Of a stretch of 6,736 bases of DNA, positions 1 through 5,311 are shown piece after piece. The notes beneath the pieces were generated by a model that saw nothing but the letters and a program-made list of their open reading frames with translations, did no database searches and had not been told where the DNA came from. This stretch comes from Desulfobacterales bacterium. Its GTDB lineage: Bacteria > Desulfobacterota > Desulfobacteria > Desulfobacterales > JASFBJ01. How positions within the stretch are numbered: the stretch's first letter is position 1; the number at the start of each line of letters is the position of its first letter. The stretch lies in assembly GCA_030149585.1 (NCBI GenBank), contig JASFBJ010000202.1, forward strand, positions 1 through 6,736, in the 5' to 3' direction. Made by a program: the position numbers and the translations under genes.

Positions 1-72
1 ATTTGTTTTTTTACTTTTTTCTTTCTCGTAGTCGTTTTTTTCTTGACTTTTATCTTTCCCGCCTTTTATTGA
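1..72 (+). other. T-rich left edge, possible tail of an upstream gene
   Basis: Plus frame 1 is open from the left edge to a TGA at 70-72 and would encode 23 mostly hydrophobic residues (Phe, Leu, Val), as in a C-terminal membrane helix. Plus frame 3 is open to a TGA at 110-112. On the minus strand, positions 132 to 1 are also open and Lys-rich but without an ATG. The low complexity lets several frames stay open, so none can be called. Confidence 0.15.
43..70 (+). promoter_or_regulatory. Weak sigma-70-like promoter candidate
   Basis: TTGACT at 43-48 matches five of six bases of a -35 box. TTTATT at 65-70, after a 16-base spacer, matches four of six bases of a -10 box. The region is very T-rich, so chance matches are likely. 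It would put transcription about 110 bases before the ATG at 186, with the direct repeats and the dyad inside the leader. Confidence 0.25.
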
Positions 73-96
73 TAAGAGATAATGAAAAAAATACCC

Positions 97-132
97 CTGA
101 GACGATCTGAGATGCCGCAGGGCAGACGATCT
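97..132. repeat. Short direct repeats upstream of the small membrane protein
   Basis: The nonamer AGACGATCT occurs at 100-108 and 124-132, and CTGAGA occurs at 97-102 and 107-112, which is one helical turn apart. Between the nonamers, TGCC-GCAG-GGCA (113-124) can form a four-base stem, and the GATC cores can pair outside it. This could be a tandem binding site or a weakly structured leader. The repeats are read directly; any function is inference. Confidence 0.4.
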
Positions 133-137
133 TTAGT

Positions 138-151
138 AGAGAATGTTCTCT
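138..151. promoter_or_regulatory. Perfect dyad in the leader of the small membrane protein, possible operator
   Basis: AGAGAATGTTCTCT is a perfect inverted repeat with six-base arms around TG, ending 34 bases before the ATG at 186. The two-base centre suits protein binding better than an RNA hairpin, although a five-base stem with an ATGT loop followed by TTTT is possible. A TATATC at 154-159 could be a -10 box, but no good -35 stands 17 bases before it. The regulator is unknown. Confidence 0.35.
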
Positions 152-170
152 TTTATATCCATAAACAAAA

Positions 171-176
171 AGGAGG
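171..176 (+). promoter_or_regulatory. Strong Shine-Dalgarno for the small membrane protein
   Basis: A perfect AGGAGG within an A-rich stretch, nine bases before the ATG at 186 and twelve before the alternative ATG at 189. It fixes the start and is the main evidence that this short reading frame is a gene. Confidence 0.8.
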
Positions 177-185
177 CGATTTTGA

Positions 186-488
186 ATGATGTTTGTTAAG
201 AGTTTTGTCATCAGTATAATTTTTATAGCAATTTTTGTTTTTACTAACGCTCTATTCATCAACTGGAGCTTGCCGACTAATTTTTGCGTAGCCGTTGGTT
301 TGAGTTGGTTTACTATCACTCTTTGGAAGTGGACATCTAATATTATAGCTTTCAAAAAATCAGGAATGAAACTTCCTGAAGAACCTGAGAAAAAGGATGT
401 TGTTGTTTTAGATCCTGTTGTAGATCCTGCTTTTTCAGATTGTACTTGGAATATTTGGTATAATGATTGGAACGATGATTCTTTATAA
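186..488 (+). CDS. Small two-helix membrane protein of unknown function
   Basis: I do not recognise this 100-residue protein. The ATG at 186 (a second follows at 189) sits nine bases after a full AGGAGG, the best ribosome site in the window. Residues 6-27 form a strongly hydrophobic helix and 31-49 a second, Trp- and Phe-rich one, joined by a short NWSLPT turn. Next come KK at 57-58 and a hydrophilic, acidic tail with LPEEPEKK at 63-70, a tandem VLDPVVDP at 74-81, and a Trp-rich, acid-rich end (DCTWNIWYNDWNDD). The basic residues after helix two suggest that the tail faces the cytoplasm. It is transcribed against the tra operon, its TAA lying two bases from the stop of the opposite gene, so it must have its own promoter. 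Small inner-membrane proteins near traG can be entry-exclusion factors, but no sequence motif here supports that. Confidence 0.75.
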   Translation: MMFVKSFVISIIFIAIFVFTNALFINWSLPTNFCVAVGLSWFTITLWKWTSNIIAFKKSGMKLPEEPEKKDVVVLDPVVDPAFSDCTWNIWYNDWNDDSL

Positions 489-490
489 AA

Positions 491-592
491 TTAAATTTTA
501 ATTTCTGTACCCGAAGTTGAAATTTGATACAAACTGACAATTGTTGCACAATCAACCCTTCCCAGGGTTACTGAAAATTTAATTTTAATTTC
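491..592. repeat. Fifteen-base near-identical direct repeat in the end of the 125-residue gene
   Basis: TTAAATTTTAATTTC (491-505) and TTTAATTTTAATTTC (578-592) differ at one base. On the coding strand they encode EIKI-stop and EIKIKF. The second copy may be a duplication or simply reflect AT-rich codon use in a beta-strand protein. Confidence 0.4.
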
Positions 593-868
593 ATTATCGT
601 CCGGTATATTTTCAGCAAGGGTGATAGTTATATTTTTTTGATTCTGCATAATCTTTTTCAGGTGTTTGGTTGTTGTAGATGTAATAGACATATATATATT
701 ATCTACTGCCAGAAAAAATTCGTCTTCGGTTTTTACGACATTCAACATTTTACCAGGTTGCTTGTTCGTAATTTTATCAAAAACAACAAAAATCAATCCT
801 TTGTCAGTCACCATATACTTACGGGCAAGCAATGGATTTTTTAGTTTATTTAGGTTTATTTTCTGCAT
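491..868 (-). CDS. Unrecognised 125-residue protein following traG
   Basis: I do not recognise this protein. It starts at ATG 868-866, nine bases after an AAGGGAAAGAG ribosome site, 47 bases downstream of the traG stop, and so is probably the last gene of the tra transcript. It has no signal peptide and no membrane segment. It looks soluble and beta-rich, with a basic N-terminal quarter (KINLNKLKNPLLARKY) followed by VTDKGLIFVVFD and later runs such as NITITL and EIKIKF. There is one cysteine, in GRVDCATIV. The C-terminus ends in EIKI, repeating EIKIK some 28 residues earlier. The gene is clearly richer in AT than traG. F carries traS, and SXT/R391 carries eex, just after traG. Those are membrane proteins, so an exclusion role is a positional guess only. 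It could instead be an unrelated cargo gene. The coding call is supported by the ribosome site, the uninterrupted frame and the exact fit between traG and the convergent gene. Confidence 0.75.
   Translation of the reverse strand: MQKINLNKLKNPLLARKYMVTDKGLIFVVFDKITNKQPGKMLNVVKTEDEFFLAVDNIYMSITSTTTKHLKKIMQNQKNITITLAENIPDDNEIKIKFSVTLGRVDCATIVSLYQISTSGTEIKI
554..569. repeat. Six-base perfect hairpin inside the 125-residue gene
   Basis: AACCCT-TCCC-AGGGTT forms a six-base stem with a four-base loop, 66 bases past the stop of the plus-strand gene. Only an interrupted AT stretch follows on the plus strand, with no U-run next to the stem. It is thus a weak candidate for ending plus-strand transcription, lying within the coding region of the opposite gene. 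Confidence 0.25.
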
Positions 869-877
869 TTTTCGATT

Positions 878-888
878 CTCTTTCCCTT
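878..888 (-). promoter_or_regulatory. Shine-Dalgarno for the 125-residue protein
   Basis: On the minus strand the sequence reads AAGGGAAAGAG, ending nine bases before the ATG at 868. This purine-rich site allows independent initiation after the 47-base gap behind traG. I see no terminator or clear promoter in that gap (869-915), so cotranscription with traG is the simplest reading. Confidence 0.6.
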
Positions 889-915
889 AACTTTCGGTAA
901 CTATTCCGATTTTAA

Positions 916-3852
916 TCAATGGTTTTTATGTCTAAATGAAGGATCTCCTGTTTTGAAAAAATCTTCCATCATTTGTTTTTGATTCCCTATATATTTTTCT
1001 GCATCATCTTCATTGACATTCAGCATGTTTGATACTGTTTCTACATCATTATTGTTAATCGCTTCTCCCAATGCATAGCCTCTTTTGACATCTTGCGGAA
1101 TGCTCCTGATATTTTCTCTAAAATTTGTACTTGCTGTACTTATTTGTGAATTAACTGAGCCAATCATCCTTTTACTCATCGAGTTAAGTGGATTACCTAT
1201 TTGAGAAAAATCGGGGTCGGTTGCAACTTTGTTTGCAATATCAATACCCTGCAAAATAGTGCCGCTGGCTAATGATGCAGGATTGGTAGCAAAACCACCA
1301 ATCATTCTACCATCTTGTACGCTCCCCCAACCGGAGCCAACAGCTTTGAGAGCATGTTTTTCCGCATTTGCCTCAGTTTGACCCATGCCCATGAGCGTGC
1401 CTTTGAAAGTACTGTAGGCTGCGCTTTGAGCAGGGCTGTAGTTGGTATTAACGCCGCCATCATACTGTCTGGTGTTGTCGTGATGTTTGCTAATATCTCC
1501 TGATTCGCTCGTCTTTACATCCTTCTCCGCAATAGCCCGCCCACTCTTGGCATCCACCATAGACATCTTTAAGCCGCCGTTCTCACCAAGACGCCCTGAC
1601 ATCCTGACAGCTTTCCCGGCTATATCACTCGGCTGTATGCCAAAGTATCCGGCCACGTTATTTGTTTCTCCGCCAGGCGCAGGCGTGAACTCCATTCCTT
1701 GCAGATGCCGGTTCATCATCGTATGCCCGCCTTGAGAATCCTGGTCAATACGCTGCATAGCTGCCATAGTGCCGGGGCTAACACTACCACTGCCGGCTAT
1801 CTCATCCCTTGCCTTAATCGCAGTCTGTTTGGCAGCATTATTTAACTGATTCCGGTACGCCACATTACCCACTGCCTTAAGCCCATGCTCCGACTGAAAA
1901 CCAGCCACAGCCTCTGACTCTGCCCCGCTTGTCATACCTTCAATTCGGGAGGTCATTGGTACATTTCCGTTCTGGGCCTCAACGCCTTGTATCCAGCCGG
2001 ATTGATTACTGACACTTCTCTCGGCGTTTTTACCCACAAAGCCGCTATCAATATTCTCCGCCCGGCCAACCGCATTACCATGAGCCACACTTTCCCGATT
2101 TTTGACCACATTAGCCCCGCCCATAGTGCTTCCTGCTGAGACCGCATTACCGCCCATTGCGCCCATAGTGCCGGTTGCCGTCCTGATATTGCTTTCAGCG
2201 CTATAGGCTCCGGAACCGATAGAATCCTTATAACTATGATTAGCATAGGTCATCATCGGGCCGGTTTCGACCTGCGATCTTATATACGAATTGGTTGCCT
2301 GGGGGTCCAGTCCGCCAAGGCCGCCCGCGGCTGATCCGGCTGCACCGGCCGCTGTCATCCGGCCGGCGAAATGGCCAAAAGTCGCTCCACCGAATTTTAC
2401 CAGCATCATACTCATGGAACCGGCCAGCATCATAGCCGACCATCGGGCTGCGCCAAACACAGCCAGGGCTTTTTGAGCATCGCTTTTGAACAGTATGATA
2501 CCGCTCAGGCCAAGCCTGTAATTCCTGATTTCATCTAAAAGATCAAGAGTCTTGTCCATGGCGAAGCTGTGCACCAGGGCGTCACAAATGCCCCAGGAGG
2601 TTAAAAAAATAAAAATTCCGAATATGAAAGCAACTGCCCGGCCGCAAATAGGAGTCGGAATCAACAAACAAACAAAAGGAATCAGGCCGATAAAAATACA
2701 AAACGAAACGCTCCGTATGATTGGTATCCATTCATTGCTCAAGATACCCATACCTATCATACTCAGCCCTGCTGATCGTCCGCCAATTCTCAAAACAGCT
2801 TCCTCTGCAGGGCTTTCGGTGATTACATCCCAGATATGATGACCGATCAAAATCTGCCGCATAATCAGCGAAGATGATATCCCTGCGCCGCCCAGGATAT
2901 AGTTACTGACAAAATTGACGGCTTTGTTTTCGCAAATCAGCCTTAGATTCTGACCTGATCCAACACTGCTGTAGTTTCCCAGGCCGGCCCGGGAGCATCT
3001 TTCTGTCCAGAATTTTTGTACACAGGCATTGGCAGGCGTCAGGGTATTTAAAAAACCGGATAGATTTGTCCATGCCTGCTGACAGGTGCAGGTTTGACCG
3101 GTTTTGTGAGCGCTGTCATAATATACCGTGTACATGGCAGGATTAGCGGCCAGGGCATAGAGCGGCATAAAATCCGTATTATCGTTAATGTCATTAATAT
3201 CCAGAGTTGTTCCAGGACGGCCGACTTCATAAAGAAAACAATCTTTGGTATATCTGGCAAGCGAACTATTCATATACTTGCCGTCCGCTCCGCAGCGGGT
3301 GAGATCTACACCCCCCTGAAACGCTTTGGTAAAAATATTATAAGCCAGTCCCCCTGCGTTTTCCCTGTATGACCTTGGATCTCCAGATGTCCAGATCATT
3401 TCTATCAGACCGGTTTCGATCTTGTTCGCAAATCCGGCCATAAAAGCCACTCCGTCCGGAATACCCGGGACAACCATCATTTCATTAAGGGTCTCGTCAT
3501 AGATTGTAATTGTCGTGGTCGAACGAATAAAGGTTGCATAAATCATCACTCCGGCCACAAAAACACCGAGACACGACAACCAGACATAATAAGGATTTGC
3601 GCCCCGGAATAAACCTTTGGCAACCGCCATTAGACCACCTGCAACCAGGCCTATTACAAACATACCGAAGAACAGCCCCTGATAATTATTATCCGACATG
3701 ATCAGAGCCAGTTTTTGAAACGCATTAACGGTTGCATCAAACTGATTCCAGACAGTGTAGACTTTCAGACTATTTGGAATATCCGCCCAGGCTGATGATA
3801 TAAAAAACAGGCTGAAAAATATAAAATATTTACTTGTTTTTTTAATTCGCAT
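916..3852 (-). CDS. traG: TraG: mating-pair stabilisation and pilus assembly membrane protein
   Basis: Polytopic inner-membrane protein of F-type systems; its N-terminal half serves pilus assembly, its C-terminal half mating-pair stabilisation. I chose the ATG at 3852, one base after the traH stop and preceded by GGGAAAGAG. A TTG at 3867 would add five residues but has no ribosome site. The product is 978 residues (F TraG 938). A signal-like helix ends near AWA at 21-23. Membrane segments lie at about 58-80, 88-110, 381-401, 405-427 and 468-487. The large loop 111-380 holds the conserved stretch starting VPGIPDGVAF and seven cysteines (187, 205, 255, 257, 277, 286, 307), two of them as CTC. 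From about 500 to the end the protein is hydrophilic and rich in Gly, Ala, Ser and Met, with MGAMGG-like low complexity, as in other TraG tails. It ends in a basic HKNH and TGA. The frame is intact. The family call rests on layout, the loop pattern and the adjacent traH. Confidence 0.94.
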   Translation of the reverse strand: MRIKKTSKYFIFFSLFFISSAWADIPNSLKVYTVWNQFDATVNAFQKLALIMSDNNYQGLFFGMFVIGLVAGGLMAVAKGLFRGANPYYVWLSCLGVFVAGVMIYATFIRSTTTITIYDETLNEMMVVPGIPDGVAFMAGFANKIETGLIEMIWTSGDPRSYRENAGGLAYNIFTKAFQGGVDLTRCGADGKYMNSSLARYTKDCFLYEVGRPGTTLDINDINDNTDFMPLYALAANPAMYTVYYDSAHKTGQTCTCQQAWTNLSGFLNTLTPANACVQKFWTERCSRAGLGNYSSVGSGQNLRLICENKAVNFVSNYILGGAGISSSLIMRQILIGHHIWDVITESPAEEAVLRIGGRSAGLSMIGMGILSNEWIPIIRSVSFCIFIGLIPFVCLLIPTPICGRAVAFIFGIFIFLTSWGICDALVHSFAMDKTLDLLDEIRNYRLGLSGIILFKSDAQKALAVFGAARWSAMMLAGSMSMMLVKFGGATFGHFAGRMTAAGAAGSAAGGLGGLDPQATNSYIRSQVETGPMMTYANHSYKDSIGSGAYSAESNIRTATGTMGAMGGNAVSAGSTMGGANVVKNRESVAHGNAVGRAENIDSGFVGKNAERSVSNQSGWIQGVEAQNGNVPMTSRIEGMTSGAESEAVAGFQSEHGLKAVGNVAYRNQLNNAAKQTAIKARDEIAGSGSVSPGTMAAMQRIDQDSQGGHTMMNRHLQGMEFTPAPGGETNNVAGYFGIQPSDIAGKAVRMSGRLGENGGLKMSMVDAKSGRAIAEKDVKTSESGDISKHHDNTRQYDGGVNTNYSPAQSAAYSTFKGTLMGMGQTEANAEKHALKAVGSGWGSVQDGRMIGGFATNPASLASGTILQGIDIANKVATDPDFSQIGNPLNSMSKRMIGSVNSQISTASTNFRENIRSIPQDVKRGYALGEAINNNDVETVSNMLNVNEDDAEKYIGNQKQMMEDFFKTGDPSFRHKNH

Positions 3853-3867
3853 CTCACTCTTTCCCAA
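3850..3867 (-). promoter_or_regulatory. traH-traG junction with traG ribosome site
   Basis: The minus strand reads TTGGGAAAGAGTGAGATG. TGA (3856-3854) ends traH, one G follows, then the ATG (3852-3850) of traG. GGGAAAGAG inside the last codons of traH serves as ribosome site for traG, four bases from its end to the ATG. This couples the two proteins in translation and argues against the TTG at 3867. Confidence 0.65.
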
Positions 3868-5311
3868 TTCGCGTGGACAAAGATGAACTTCCTATCTGTG
3901 CGCTCAACAGATCATTAACAATTTTATTTGCTTCCCGTACCCGATTGGCAAATTCAAGATTCTTGTTTAAATTCGTAAGCTGAATCGAGTAATCGTTTTG
4001 AGCCATATCAACATACTTAATTAAATCCTGTTTCATCGTCTTTAAAAGACCATGTGGAATCTGGGCTAATTCGGCCTTACAATTATCAAGCTCGGCGCCG
4101 GCCTGATTTTTAATTACGGTATCAACTATAGCCAGGGTTTCATTAACCTGGTAATAAAAATCCTTGATTATGGCATAAGCGTAACTGATACTGACAATTC
4201 GGGAATACATGTCGGCGATCAAAGTAAAATCAGCAGCGTTATTACCACCATAAGCAATCAGATCATTATTAATTGCCTTTTTAATCGGGATCGGAATAGT
4301 ATTTAAAAAAGTTTCCTGACTGACTGATAATAAGGTTCCGGTGGCAATATTTTGAGTGATATTATAAAGCATTTGGTAAACCCAGTCATTCAGACTGTTA
4401 TAGCTATTCCCATCAACAACAACATTAACAAGCGGCACACAGACTCCATTATCATCCCGGTATTCAAGATCATTAGAAAGAACAAGATCAAGAATATGTT
4501 CCGGAGGATTATCACAAGGGCCAAAATATTTATAATCAATACCTCCGCCGGATAAACTGACCATAACATCCCCGAGAAAACCGCGCATCAACTTGGCAAA
4601 ATCTATTGAGTAACCTTTTGCACTGGATAGATGATCAAGAATATACCCATCAGTAAAAAATATCTGCCTTAAGATAACCGGACAACCACTGATCATGTTT
4701 ACTTCACTGGTTCCCACTGTACTGGCAGCCTGACTCGTAGTTTGACCGTCAGTGTCGTTTTTAAATGTTTTGTAAAGATCAGTCAGCCCGGAACTGTTGG
4801 AATAATCCGCCAATGCCTCTGTCCGCACTTCACCGGCCTTATACGAATCTATAGCAGTTGTAAGAATAGCCTTGGTCGCTTTACAATCATCAAACTGAAG
4901 CTGATTTAATCTGTCAACTATAGCTGTAAATTCCGATAAAGTCGTAGCAAGCTGTTCAGATAAAGTTTTTAGAGCTATCTGAAAAGCAATCGCCGGTGCA
5001 GCAGAAATCATGCTTTCAAGTTTATCGATCAGATAATCCGAATCCAAAAAACTTACCCCGCCTAAAAACAGATCAATTCCGCCGCAACCAGCCTTGATTC
5101 TCGGTTTTTGAATTGTGATCGGATAATCAACGCCATGCTTCCACCGTAATGACATTGAACCGGCCGAGGCAAAGCCTCTTTTTTGACCCTCAAGATATGC
5201 CGGTCCGGAATAAGTTTTTTGTTGAATCCAGTCATCGATCCACTCGGCCCCGGCCGGCATGGTAATAAATAAAAAGACCAGTGTTAAAATTATTTTTCTA
5301 AGCACGTTCAC
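3854..5311 (-). CDS. traH: TraH: F-type conjugative pilus assembly protein
   Basis: TraH is a periplasmic, outer-membrane-associated protein needed for F pilus extension. The 485 residues are close to the F protein (about 458). A Sec signal peptide covers residues 1-22 (RK, then a hydrophobic core, then PAGA before E23). The family hallmark GCGGID is at 75-80, followed by FLGGVSFLD. Six cysteines remain in the mature protein (C76, C143, C210, C266, C291, C411), which fits disulfide folding in the periplasm. Residues about 400-465 are charged, helical and likely coiled coil, as reported for F TraH. The start is a GTG at 5311-5309, 14 bases inside the end of traC. Another GTG at 5305 (residue 3) is possible, and neither has a well-spaced Shine-Dalgarno sequence, so reinitiation after traC is likely. 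No frameshift is seen. The stop is TGA at 3856-3854. Confidence 0.95.
   Translation of the reverse strand: MNVLRKIILTLVFLFITMPAGAEWIDDWIQQKTYSGPAYLEGQKRGFASAGSMSLRWKHGVDYPITIQKPRIKAGCGGIDLFLGGVSFLDSDYLIDKLESMISAAPAIAFQIALKTLSEQLATTLSEFTAIVDRLNQLQFDDCKATKAILTTAIDSYKAGEVRTEALADYSNSSGLTDLYKTFKNDTDGQTTSQAASTVGTSEVNMISGCPVILRQIFFTDGYILDHLSSAKGYSIDFAKLMRGFLGDVMVSLSGGGIDYKYFGPCDNPPEHILDLVLSNDLEYRDDNGVCVPLVNVVVDGNSYNSLNDWVYQMLYNITQNIATGTLLSVSQETFLNTIPIPIKKAINNDLIAYGGNNAADFTLIADMYSRIVSISYAYAIIKDFYYQVNETLAIVDTVIKNQAGAELDNCKAELAQIPHGLLKTMKQDLIKYVDMAQNDYSIQLTNLNKNLEFANRVREANKIVNDLLSAQIGSSSLSTRIGKE
5298..5311 (-). promoter_or_regulatory. traC-traH 14-base coding overlap
   Basis: The minus strand reads GTGAACGTGCTTAG: the GTG start of traH lies inside the last codons of traC, whose TAG is at 5300-5298. 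The upstream GGCGG is too near the GTG to be a normal ribosome site, so traH probably depends on ribosomes finishing traC. Confidence 0.6.

Noticed and set aside
138..156. AGAGA-ATGT-TCTCT followed by TTTT as an intrinsic terminator
   Set aside because: The stem is only five mostly A-U pairs, and it stands just before a strong ribosome site, so an operator is more plausible.
50..355. Minus-strand open frame of 101 codons overlapping the small membrane gene
   Set aside because: It lies antisense to a frame with a perfect AGGAGG and clear membrane helices, and its own product has no recognisable feature.
352..555. Minus-strand frame over the end of the small membrane gene
   Set aside because: It crosses the stop codons of both convergent genes, has no ribosome site, and its product is a low-complexity Lys/Gln-rich string.
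638..890. Two plus-strand open frames over the 125-residue gene
   Set aside because: They are antisense to a gene with a good ribosome site, and their hydrophobic Phe-rich content is what the complement of Lys-rich coding gives.
1953..2443. Open frames in other phases within traG
   Set aside because: They sit inside the uninterrupted traG frame in a higher-GC, low-complexity stretch that leaves other phases open by chance.
3048..3372. Plus- and minus-strand open frames over the traG periplasmic loop
   Set aside because: The traG frame here carries the conserved loop and cysteine pattern, and the others lack ribosome sites or plausible products.
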